From a virus, in the IMG/VR virus record IMGVR_UViG_3300027806_000061, positions 1 through 44,499 of that record: a stretch of 44,499 nucleotides of DNA; one strand, given 5' to 3'. Under the pieces are notes generated by a model that was given only the letters and a program-made list of their open reading frames with translations, was not told where the DNA came from and ran no database searches. The stretch's first letter is position 1. Each line of letters begins with the position of its first letter. The position numbers and the translations under genes were made by a program. This document shows, one piece after another, positions 7,320-12,736 of the stretch.

Positions 7320-7591
7320 GCGCCCACCCTGCGCAGGCTGCGGATGAAGGAGTCCGCTCTCGGGCTGTTGCGCTCCACGGTCTTGATGACGAAGCCCTGC
7401 GCCTTGGCGGCTTCGAGGAACACGGCTGCGTCGCAGTCCTCTTCGAGGTACAGCGTGTCCCCATCGTGGCTGCGGTAGCTGTAGCTGCTGATCTTCGGGA
7501 TGATGTGCAGGGCCACGGCGAGGGTGCGCGGGACTTCGAGCCATCCATGGCTCGGGTCGGAGTGGAAGTTGAGTTGGAGCAGGGTGCTCAT
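7316..7591 (-). CDS. 91-residue hypothetical protein
   Basis: Starts MSTLLQLNFHSDPSHGWLEV, with AAGGAGA just upstream of the ATG at 7591. The likely fold is a small alpha/beta unit: strand LLQLNF, helix RTLAVALHII, strands SSYSYRSHDGDTLYLEEDCD, and helix AAVFLEAAKAQGF. The segment GDTLYLEEDCDAAVFLEAAKAQG resembles phage proteins with a YLEEDxDA motif, whose function is unknown. It overlaps both neighbours by four bases. Confidence 0.75.
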   Translation of the reverse strand: MSTLLQLNFHSDPSHGWLEVPRTLAVALHIIPKISSYSYRSHDGDTLYLEEDCDAAVFLEAAKAQGFVIKTVERNSPRADSFIRSLRRVGA

Positions 7592-8073
7592 GGGGTCTCC
7601 TTGGTTGAGGGTTGGGGGTTGATTGCTATCGCTGCGGGCAGCAGCAACAGGGCGGCGTGGTTGTCTGGTTCGAGCCTGTAGAGGACTCTCACCGCTGTCG
7701 GGTCCATGTCCATGTATGGACCGCAGTCGTCCCAGCCGACCAAGGCTGCGATTGCGCCCGCGGCTGCGCCCGCGGCTGCGCCCCAGGCTGCGTCTCTGGC
7801 TGCGTCTCTGGCTGCGTCTATGACTGCTTCTCTGGCTGCGCCCGTGGCTGCGCCCCAGGCTGCGCCCCAGGCTGCGCCCCAGGCTGCGCCCCAGGCTGCG
7901 TCTCTGGCTGCGCCCGTGGCTGCGTCTATGACTGCGCCCGCGGCTGCGCCCCAGGCTGCGCCCCAGGCTGCGTCTCTGGCTGCGCCCCATCGGTCGGGGT
8001 GGTCTCGCAGGGACTTGAGGACTCTGTCTATCCTCGCAGCGTTGGGCAGGTGCGCCCATGGTGTGGCGGTCAT
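7588..8073 (-). CDS. alanine-rich tetrapeptide-repeat protein
   Basis: 161 residues. The first 35 (MTATPWAHLPNAARIDRVL, then RDHPDRWGAAR) are ordinary sequence. Residues about 30-110 are some twenty tandem four-residue units of the types WGAA, RDAA, AGAA, IDAA and TGAA. These would form a long alanine-rich helix or solenoid with Trp, Asp and Arg at regular spacing. The last 50 residues (GWDDCGPYMDMDPTAVRVL) are again normal. Similar AAWDAA-type repeat proteins are known in phages and actinobacteria without a firm function. The repeat DNA has a 12-bp period and could change copy number easily. Confidence 0.8.
   Translation of the reverse strand: MTATPWAHLPNAARIDRVLKSLRDHPDRWGAARDAAWGAAWGAAAGAVIDAATGAARDAAWGAAWGAAWGAAWGAATGAAREAVIDAARDAARDAAWGAAAGAAAGAIAALVGWDDCGPYMDMDPTAVRVLYRLEPDNHAALLLLPAAIAINPQPSTKETP
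7744..7992. repeat. 12-bp tandem repeat array inside the Ala-rich gene
   Basis: About twenty units of 12 bp read on the plus strand as GCTGCGCCCCAG, GCTGCGTCTCTG, GCTGCGCCCGCG, GCTGCGCCCGTG or GCTGCGTCTATG. Four identical GGCTGCGCCCCA units stand in a row from 7847 to 7894. Being a multiple of three, copy changes keep the frame. Confidence 0.9.
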
Positions 8074-8288
8074 GGACCCGGCTCTCCGGCGTGAGTGCTG
8101 CGCGTCCTGGCCAGGACCTCGTCGAAGGTGGGCAGGCGTTGCATGGTGTCGATGAACTTGTAGGACTGACACACGGCGCAGCCCGGCTCGAAGTCCGGGC
8201 ACCGAGGTCCTGCGATGCGTGCGAGGGTGTGCAGTCCCTCACGGATGCGCTGCTTGCGCAGCGCGTTGTTGCGGGTGCGGATGCTCAT
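8070..8288 (-). CDS. 72-residue protein with Cys cluster
   Basis: Begins MSIRTRNNALRKQRIREGL, a basic helix, then has Cys30, Cys37 and Cys40 in GPRCPDFEPGCAVC, which with a nearby His could bind zinc. AGGAG lies ahead of the ATG. It overlaps the start of the Ala-repeat gene and the end of the upstream gene by four bases each. A small nucleic-acid-binding protein is possible, but I recognise no family. Confidence 0.7.
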   Translation of the reverse strand: MSIRTRNNALRKQRIREGLHTLARIAGPRCPDFEPGCAVCQSYKFIDTMQRLPTFDEVLARTRSTHAGEPGP

Positions 8289-8512
8289 CGTGCGACTCCT
8301 CTCCAGTAGTAGCCCCTATGCTTGGGGTTGAAGCAGTTGAACTTAGGGGGCAGGTGCGACACCCCCTCCTCGAACCAGAAGAGGTCCGGGGTGTTGGCGT
8401 CGAAGTAGTGGAAGCGGGTCGATTCCCACCGCTTGAAGATGTCGGTGACCATGTACCAGCCTGAGCGCTTGGGCATGCTGTGCTTGCATGCGAACCATGG
8501 AGTGAGCTTCAT
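8285..8512 (-). CDS. 75-residue hypothetical protein
   Basis: Starts MKLTPWFACKHSMPKRSGWYMV, with AGAAGG upstream of the ATG at 8512. Rich in aromatic residues, with RFHYFDANTPDLFWFEEGV in the middle and FNPKHRGYYWRGVA at the end. The order W-F-x-C-x-x-S-x-P-x-R-x-G-W-Y, then a middle YFD strand and a C-terminal YYWRGxA, recalls small phage proteins thought to be beta-sheet modules. The function is unknown. An upstream extension to 8599 was rejected because it lies inside the neighbouring gene. Confidence 0.7.
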   Translation of the reverse strand: MKLTPWFACKHSMPKRSGWYMVTDIFKRWESTRFHYFDANTPDLFWFEEGVSHLPPKFNCFNPKHRGYYWRGVAR

Positions 8513-8820
8513 TGGTTGCCCTTCTGTTGGGTGAGGATGGCAGCGACGACTTTCGCCACGGACTTGGGGGTGTTGGGGATGAAGGCCATGCCCTCGCACG
8601 CAGGCAGTTGCTTACAGATGGGGAGGTTGCTTAAAACGGCGTGGCCGATGCAGCCCTCGCAGCGGATGTACTCGTCGCTGACTACGAGCACCTCCATGGG
8701 CTTGCGCTTGCGACTGCGACTGCGAAAGCTTGCGTCGGGCAGCCACGTGAACGTAGCGCCCACCTCCGTGTTGGCGTCACTGAACCACGTGAACGTGTCG
8801 AATACGCGTTGGGCGTCCAT
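8509..8820 (-). CDS. 103-residue protein with possible zinc-finger
   Basis: Begins MDAQRVFDTFTWFSDANTEV. A very basic segment (RSRSRKRK, residues 33-40) precedes a Cys cluster: Cys54, Cys57, Cys69 and Cys75 in the order CxxC, 11 residues, C, 5 residues, C, as in small zinc-binding modules. The C-terminus is helical and basic. DNA or RNA binding is a fair guess but only a guess. No strong ribosome site is seen before the ATG, so the start is less certain. Confidence 0.65.
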   Translation of the reverse strand: MDAQRVFDTFTWFSDANTEVGATFTWLPDASFRSRSRKRKPMEVLVVSDEYIRCEGCIGHAVLSNLPICKQLPACEGMAFIPNTPKSVAKVVAAILTQQKGNQ

Positions 8821-8826
8821 GGCGAT

Positions 8827-9087
8827 TCAGGAGTGGAACCCGTAGTGGGTGTTGTGCCAGACGGCACCGATGAGGTAGCCGATGCTGCCGTCCTCCTTGA
8901 GGTAGTGGGCGAACAGGTCCGGGCCGTCACCGTCGCGCATGATCTGGACCTTGGGGTAGGCGTGAGCCGACCACGTTGACAGGTAGCCGATGGCGACCCA
9001 CAGGGGTTTCCAGTCGCAGTTCGGGAGGCATTTGGCGATGTTGGCCATGTCTTCCGAGGTGAGCTGGAGTTCGATGGTGCGTGGCAT
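8827..9087 (-). CDS. 86-residue hypothetical protein
   Basis: Starts MPRTIELQLTSEDMANIAKC, with CAGGAG placed well before the ATG. The fold looks mixed: strand TIELQL, helix SEDMANIAKCL, a Trp-rich core (WKPLWVAIGYLSTW), then strands VQIMRD and DLFAHYL and a terminal IGYLIGAVWHNTHYGF. No family recognised. It may share ancestry with other short aromatic-rich proteins of the same operon. Confidence 0.7.
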   Translation of the reverse strand: MPRTIELQLTSEDMANIAKCLPNCDWKPLWVAIGYLSTWSAHAYPKVQIMRDGDGPDLFAHYLKEDGSIGYLIGAVWHNTHYGFHS

Positions 9088-9110
9088 GAGTGCTCCTGGT
9101 TGGGCTCGGG

Positions 9111-9200
9111 TCAGATGAATGCTGCGAGCAGCAGGCCGATGGCTGCGCCGAAGAACCCGGCGAAGAGGGCGTCGATGCGCCGGGTGGGTTGGTCTTCCAT
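9111..9200 (-). CDS. 29-residue membrane peptide
   Basis: A very short gene, MEDQPTRRIDALFAGFFGAA followed by IGLLLAAFI. AAGGAG stands before the ATG at 9200. A charged N-terminal third is followed by one hydrophobic segment (residues 12-29) reaching the C-terminus, so the peptide is probably inserted in the inner membrane. It lies in an otherwise empty gap between two larger genes, in the right orientation, which supports it being real. Function unknown. Confidence 0.55.
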   Translation of the reverse strand: MEDQPTRRIDALFAGFFGAAIGLLLAAFI

Positions 9201-9217
9201 GGGGGCTCCTTGGTTGG

Positions 9218-9838
9218 TTAGGTGTTGGTGAGGATGTGCTTGACCATCAGTGTGGTCTGGAGCACCTCCAGTGAGGTGTCCATCAGGGGGATGATGCGGT
9301 GCGCGGAGTCATCATCGGGGGAGGGGTAGTCAGTGACTACCCATGCGAACAACTCGCGGCTCAGGGTGATCTGGGCGAGCGTGCTGGTGTACCAGTCAGG
9401 ACCATCGCCGTCGTACCATGCGTCGGGCTCGGAGTAGCACACTCGGCACAGGGTCCAGGATTCTCGGCGCTCGGGCTGCCACACCAGGGTGCCTTCGCCC
9501 AGGCGCTTGAGCCACTGATCGTTCATGCGGACGCGGCGGCGGCGGTCCTCTTCATACTCGTCCTGCGCAGCCAACTCCTTTCGCACCCACTCGTACATCG
9601 CGGCGTATTCAGCCTCGCGCTTCTCCACCTGGGCGGAGTGCAACTCGGCCAGCAGGCCACGGTCCTGCTCACGCAGGAAGGACGCCCATTCACGCTTTCC
9701 GCCTTGACGGCGCAGGTACGTACGCACGTTGGCTAGGCGCCTGCGACCCGATCGGGGGGCGCAGCACGGGCACCCCATGCCGCCGGGACCGACGACTGCG
9801 TGGCGCTTGTAGACAGATGACTTGGCGCTTGTGTGCAT
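9218..9838 (-). CDS. 206-residue protein with two Cys pairs; first gene of the left operon
   Basis: Starts MHTSAKSSVYKRHAVVGPGG. Cys residues 23, 25 and 26 (GCPCC) and 131 and 134 (CRVC) could form one zinc site. The region between them, residues 30-115, is a long charged, probably coiled-coil helix with basic ends (RRRLANVRTYLRRQ, EEDRRRRVRMND). The C-terminal 70 residues are acidic and mixed. It is the first gene leftward from the repeat region, so it may be expressed early. A CTAACGT motif lies just upstream and no ribosome site is clear, so the mRNA may be nearly leaderless. Family unknown. Confidence 0.75.
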   Translation of the reverse strand: MHTSAKSSVYKRHAVVGPGGMGCPCCAPRSGRRRLANVRTYLRRQGGKREWASFLREQDRGLLAELHSAQVEKREAEYAAMYEWVRKELAAQDEYEEDRRRRVRMNDQWLKRLGEGTLVWQPERRESWTLCRVCYSEPDAWYDGDGPDWYTSTLAQITLSRELFAWVVTDYPSPDDDSAHRIIPLMDTSLEVLQTTLMVKHILTNT

Positions 9839-9871
9839 GGTGTGTATACCCACGTTAGGGTGTGGAGGGGG

Positions 9872-10215
9872 TAATAAGACAAGCAATTAGACAAACGGGG
9901 GGTGGGCTTGTCTTAATGCAAAAGGCCAAAACACACTAGCGGGTAGTGTGGGCTGCTACATTTTTGTGCAATTAGACAATTAGACAACTTTTGGCGGAGG
10001 ATCAGCGCCTTTTTGGGGGTCTCGGAATTTGCGCGGCGCGTGGCCGCTTTCAGACCCGTCGTCGTCTCACGTACACGTGGTCCTAAATGTTGTCTAATTG
10101 TCTAATTGTCTAATTACAAGATGGAAATCATCGTGACACACTAGCGGGTAGTGTGTTTTGGGGGTCTTGGTAATTAGACAACTAATAAGACAAAAACGGA
10201 TCTTGTCTTATTACA
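9872..10215. repeat. AATTAGACAA-type AT-rich iteron-like repeats
   Basis: In this GC-rich genome the gap holds many copies of AATTAGACAA or its complement TTGTCTAATT. They are at 9885-9894, a double copy at 9970-9987, a triple tandem TTGTCTAAT copy at 10090-10117, and 10171-10180. Variant TAATAAGACAA or TTGTCTTATT copies lie at 9872-9882, 10184-10195 and 10203-10213. Direct and inverted orders are mixed. Such AT-rich repeats are typical of origins or of operator arrays. Confidence 0.8.
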
Positions 10216-10301
10216 TGGGGGCACACTACCCGCTAGTGTCCCCGAAATTCAGCGCCCCGAAGGGCCCGACGACACACTACCCGCTAGTGTGTCACGATCA
10301 T
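10127..10301. repeat. 29-bp inverted repeat around the palindromes
   Basis: The stretch 10127-10155 and the reverse complement of 10273-10301 agree at 28 of 29 bases; each arm holds one full palindrome plus ATSATCGTGA. A third partial copy, ATGATCGTGA, lies at 10324-10333. The arms enclose 117 bases that include another palindrome and TTGTCTAATT-type repeats. Confidence 0.8.
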
Positions 10302-10382
10302 TTTCGGAAATCCGTCGGACTCCATGATCGTGACGGACTGGTGCGCGATGAGTGCTCCGCGGGCCCCTTTGCCCGCAACACA

Positions 10383-10661
10383 CTACCGGCTAGTGTTCCT
10401 GTCGTTCTTGGCGTTCCAGAACTTGCCGGGGCCGGGCTCGCGGAACTGGTTGGGGTATCGGAACCCGTTAGCGCATGCGGCCTGATAGATGCCGGGGCTC
10501 TTGATCTTGGAGCCCGGACGGGTGCCAGAGTAGCCCGGGCGTGCGCTGGTTTGGGGGATGCGGGCCGCTTGCACGGCGTTGAAGTCGAGCGCAGCGGGGA
10601 GTCTCGGGCCGCGCACACTAGCGGATAGTGTGCCGGCTGGTACTCTGTGGATTGTGGGCAT
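10383..10661 (-). CDS. basic 92-residue protein flanked by palindromes
   Basis: Starts MPTIHRVPAGTLSASVRGPR at 10661, with CAGGAGG just upstream, a good ribosome site. The protein is basic and rich in Pro, Gly and Arg, with SARPGYSGTRPGSKIKSPGI and then RYPNQFREPGPGKFWNAKN. One palindrome copy lies just upstream of the ribosome site, one encodes residues TLSASV near the N-terminus, and one supplies the TAG stop codon. This suggests self-regulation or a repeat that has spread into the gene. Family unknown; a small nucleic-acid-binding or virion protein is possible. Confidence 0.55.
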   Translation of the reverse strand: MPTIHRVPAGTLSASVRGPRLPAALDFNAVQAARIPQTSARPGYSGTRPGSKIKSPGIYQAACANGFRYPNQFREPGPGKFWNAKNDRNTSR

Positions 10662-10714
10662 GATGCCTCCTGGTTGGGACACTAGCGGATAGTGTCGGGG
10701 TTTGTAAACCTACT

Positions 10715-10740
10715 GGGAGGGCCCCCGAAGGGGCCTACCC
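10715..10740 (-). terminator. UUCG-loop hairpin after gene 10748-11278
   Basis: On the minus strand a 6-bp stem GGCCCC-TTCG-GGGGCC with an outer GGG/CCC pairing lies 8 bases past the stop of the gene. No U tract follows. Probable terminator or 3' end stabiliser. Confidence 0.6.
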
Positions 10741-10747
10741 GCTAGGC

Positions 10748-11278
10748 TCACTCGACGTCAGCGCCGTCGGTCTTGATCGAGGCCATCACACGCTGGGCGT
10801 GATAGATGGACACTTGCTGGTTGAGGATCTCCAGGAGTTCGCGGTTCCGCACGGACACGCTGGCGTCCTTGACCATGCCCTCCATGCGCTTCATGAACTT
10901 GTCGACCGCCTCGGACACGTCGAACACGGACACGATGGGCGCCTCGGGCTTGGCATCCTCCCAGGGCAGGGCGAGGAGGCGCTCACGCAGGGCGGCGCGG
11001 TCTTCGGCCTTCATACCCTTGGCGCGCTCGGAGTCGAACCCGAACTTGTCCTTGCCCTTGGGGATGAACATGCAGGTGTTCTTCTCGAACCAAGCCCGCA
11101 GGGAGGCCCGGCGCATGCCCTTGCCGATCGACTCCACGAGTTCGTTCGCCGGGGTGACGTTGCCGTGGTCGACGGCGTGCAAGGCGCACTCCACCGCCAC
11201 GGCTTGGACGTCTTTGGTCAACTTGGCCGCGGCCTTGCCGATGCGACCGATGGCTTGCATGAGTTGCTTGATATCCAT
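10748..11278 (-). CDS. hypothetical phage protein, 176 residues
   Basis: I chose the ATG at 11278 (MDIKQLMQAIGRIGKAAAKL) because GGAG lies about 9 bases upstream; an earlier ATG at 11335 has no site. The protein is helical and charged: an N-terminal basic helix, then NVTPANELVESIGKGMRRAS followed by LRAWFEKNTCMFIPKGKDKF, and an acidic C-terminus. The middle part resembles phage proteins of unknown role that carry a FEKxTxFIPKxKxKFGFD-like block. It stands alone between two control regions with its own terminator hairpin, so it is likely regulated separately, perhaps early. Confidence 0.75.
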   Translation of the reverse strand: MDIKQLMQAIGRIGKAAAKLTKDVQAVAVECALHAVDHGNVTPANELVESIGKGMRRASLRAWFEKNTCMFIPKGKDKFGFDSERAKGMKAEDRAALRERLLALPWEDAKPEAPIVSVFDVSEAVDKFMKRMEGMVKDASVSVRNRELLEILNQQVSIYHAQRVMASIKTDGADVE

Positions 11279-11597
11279 GATGAGGTTCTCCAGTAAGTGA
11301 ATGAGAGGGGATTCGGGCACCGCCCGGTAATGCACACCCCGTGTTTGCGAATGTGCATTGGCTGATGGTGCCGGGGTACTTGCGCCCCCCTAGTGGCGCG
11401 ACGGTCAGTTGCTTGGTCGGAACCGTCAGTCCGCGATATGAAAAGTTTTGTGGAAAATCCGGGAACGTGCCTTAGTCCAGACCATCGGAGCACGTACGGA
11501 AACCATCCTGCGAGGCAGGTTGCGACATGACGCCCGGCCATCACGGGGTTTCCCCCCTTTTGGCGTGCGACTATCCGCGGCGTCTCGGAATACAGTA

Positions 11598-11614
11598 CCC
11601 GTGGGACACACGGG
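11598..11614. other. hairpin in the divergent region
   Basis: CCCGTG and CACGGG form a perfect 6-bp stem around a 5-base loop. It stands free of genes and could be a protein-binding site or an RNA hairpin. Confidence 0.5.
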
Positions 11615-11675
11615 CGGAAACCTACCTTGCCCCCGGCTCTTCGCGTTGTTTCGCGCTGGACGCCGGGTCTCTCCA

Positions 11676-11700
11676 AGGGGGCTGTTAATCACTGCCCCCT
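11676..11700. other. AGGGGGC/GCCCCCT hairpin
   Basis: A perfect 7-bp stem with an 11-base AT-rich loop (TGTTAATCACT). There is no T tract after it on either strand, so it is not a standard terminator. A binding site for terminase or a regulator is possible. Confidence 0.5.
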
Positions 11701-11739
11701 GTACCATAGGCGGCGCTGATACTCGACCCCCCGGGGTGG

Positions 11740-11767
11740 CCCCACCCCCGCCCCCACCCGGCCCCCC
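11740..11767 (-). other. putative G-quadruplex
   Basis: On the minus strand five runs of 6, 3, 5, 5 and 4 G follow each other, with loops of only 1-2 bases. This is a textbook dense quadruplex motif. In the plus strand it is a C-rich tract. It lies about 460 bases upstream of the leftward gene 10748-11278 and 170 bases before the rightward operon. Confidence 0.7.
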
Positions 11768-11900
11768 TGGCTTACGGGCTGCGCTCACGACGACCCGACA
11801 CCCACGACATACACACGTTACGCAGTACCTACTACTCCGTCGCACCCCCCTCCCAACCAGAAAAACCCACCCAGACCACATACACACGTCGCGCACCACG

Positions 11901-11909
11901 TGCTAACAT
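11901..11909 (+). promoter_or_regulatory. TGCTAACAT extended -10-like promoter before the structural operon
   Basis: GTGCTAACATG is preceded by CAC, exactly as at 14217-14229 before the portal gene. Read as TGn plus TAACAT, it is an extended -10. The start would fall near 11916, about 21 bases before the first ATG, leaving room for GGAG. No -35 box is clear. Confidence 0.5.
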
Positions 11910-11936
11910 GTCCCGCATCACATGGAGATACCGCAA

Positions 11937-12062
11937 ATGCGTGTGCGTGGGGACTTCTGGAACGTCGGCGGCCTGATCGTGCTGTGGGCGGTGTGCTGCG
12001 TGGCCATCGGAGCCGCCTTCCGGCTCATGGCGTGGCTGTTCTGCCTGGGCTACGGCTGCTGA
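11937..12062 (+). CDS. 41-residue membrane protein, first gene of the right operon
   Basis: Starts MRVRGDFWNVGGLIVLWAVC at 11937, with GGAG 9-10 bases upstream. Residues about 10-38 are hydrophobic, possibly two short membrane segments broken by an Arg (AFRLMAWLFCLGYGC). Cys-rich (four Cys). It stands just after the promoter-like motif and before a ribbon-helix-helix regulator. No function recognised. Confidence 0.6.
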   Translation: MRVRGDFWNVGGLIVLWAVCCVAIGAAFRLMAWLFCLGYGC

Positions 12063-12071
12063 AAGCCCGTC

Positions 12072-12233
12072 GTGAAGCGCCACAACCTCTTCCTGCCCGA
12101 CGAAATGGTCGCTGAGGCCCGAAAACTGGCCCAAAAGCGTGGGGTTGCGCTCGCCGACGTCATCCGAACGGCCCTGGACAAGTACCTGCAAGCCGTCAGG
12201 CGCGCTGCGGAGGCGAAAAATGGGTCCCAGTGA
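12072..12233 (+). CDS. ribbon-helix-helix (CopG/Arc-like) DNA-binding protein
   Basis: 53 residues starting at GTG 12072 (VKRHNLFLPDEMVAEARKLA). The layout is that of a ribbon-helix-helix monomer: a short strand RHNLFLP, helix A (DEMVAEARKLAQKRG) and helix B (ALADVIRTALDKYLQ), then a basic tail. Such proteins dimerise and bind inverted repeats in operators. The phage palindromes at 9932-10695 are plausible targets, which is an inference only. The gene overlaps the small terminase start by 14 bases. The ribosome site is weak, so the GTG start is a best guess. Confidence 0.7.
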   Translation: MKRHNLFLPDEMVAEARKLAQKRGVALADVIRTALDKYLQAVRRAAEAKNGSQ

Positions 12234-12732
12234 CGACGAAATCGACGATTTCCCCCTCGAACCGGACTTTCGGCCGGTTTCGTTGCCCCCCGTACCCCCT
12301 GAAATGCTCTTCTACCTCGCCCTTGGGCGCGAGGACGAGCTGGTTGTGGCCTCCAGGTACGGTTTCTCGGTCGAGGACTACCACCGGCTGTGCGAATTGC
12401 GCCCCTTCCAGGTCGCGCTGGCCTCTCAGCGGGCCCAGTTGGACAAGGACGGCATCACATTCCAGGTCATGGCGGCCATGCAGGCTGCGGAGCTGCGCGA
12501 CAAGACGTGGATGCAGGCCATGGGCCCCGAAGTGCCCCTGCCGCAGCGCCTGGAGGCCCTGAAGACCTTCGCCAAGCTCGGCAACCTCGAACCCAAGGAG
12601 GTCAAGGGCCCGGTGGGTGCCGGCACGGGCTTCTCGATCCAGATCAACCTGGGCGACAGGAGCATCAGCATGACCAACAGCCCACGCCCCATCCAGGCCG
12701 TGCAGGATGTCAACGTGCTGGAGGCTGAGTGA
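12220..12732 (+). CDS. terS: probable terminase small subunit
   Basis: 170 residues starting MGPSDDEIDDFPLEPDF at 12220, with GGAGG seven bases upstream. The call rests on position directly before the large terminase, and on layout. An N-terminal acidic tail is followed by a helical unit with a turn (LALGREDELVVASRYGFS, then VEDYHRL) that could be the DNA-binding helix-turn-helix. Then come long helices for oligomerisation (residues 65-130) and a beta-like C-terminus (FSIQINLGD) that may contact the large subunit. Small terminases diverge strongly, so sequence identity alone would not show this. Confidence 0.75.
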   Translation: MGPSDDEIDDFPLEPDFRPVSLPPVPPEMLFYLALGREDELVVASRYGFSVEDYHRLCELRPFQVALASQRAQLDKDGITFQVMAAMQAAELRDKTWMQAMGPEVPLPQRLEALKTFAKLGNLEPKEVKGPVGAGTGFSIQINLGDRSISMTNSPRPIQAVQDVNVLEAE

Positions 12733-12736
12733 CTCC

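Larger units (their letters stand above)
9839..10382. other. gene-free region, candidate replication origin or switch
   Basis: About 540 bases with no credible gene on either strand. It holds the AATTAGACAA repeats, five of the seven palindromes and the 29-bp inverted repeat. AT-rich direct repeats next to strong palindromes are what replication origins or multi-operator control regions look like. No replication protein gene lies in the window to support one reading over the other. Confidence 0.5.
9932..10695. repeat. seven copies of a 17-19 bp palindrome
   Basis: Consensus CACACTAGCGGGTAGTGTG: arms ACACTA and TAGTGT around a 5-base centre. Copies are at 9932-9950 and 10137-10155 (centre GCGGG), 10222-10239 and 10273-10291 (the same read inverted, CCCGC), 10380-10396 (CCGGC), and 10614-10632 and 10679-10695 (GCGGA). 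The first five lie in or at the edge of gene-free DNA. The sixth is inside the gene 10383-10661 and the seventh just ahead of it. Probably binding sites of a dimeric DNA-binding protein. Confidence 0.92.
11279..11936. other. divergent gene-free control region
   Basis: About 650 bases between the leftward genes and the rightward structural operon. Open frames on both strands have no coding character, such as Pro/Arg runs caused by C tracts, and no ribosome sites. It holds two clear hairpins (11598-11614 and 11676-11700), a dense G-quadruplex motif on the minus strand, and the promoter-like motif at 11901. Lying directly before the terminase genes, it may include the packaging start (cos or pac). 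Confidence 0.6.

Noticed and set aside
7612-8094. Plus-strand frame through the 12-bp array giving a Cys-rich repeat protein
   Set aside because: An artefact of the tandem repeat, which is open in several frames. The minus-strand frame fits the operon, has a ribosome site and normal ends.
9932-10695. CRISPR array
   Set aside because: The repeats are short palindromes in both orientations with irregular spacing and partly inside a gene; there are no uniform spacers.
11448-11906. Open frame across the divergent region (plus strand, with a similar one on the minus strand)
   Set aside because: Contains Pro and Arg runs from the C tract, no ribosome site and no coding character.
12707-12736. Extended start for the large terminase at 12707
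   Set aside because: Lies within the small terminase gene and gives an odd leader; the ATG at 12737 directly after the stop is better placed.
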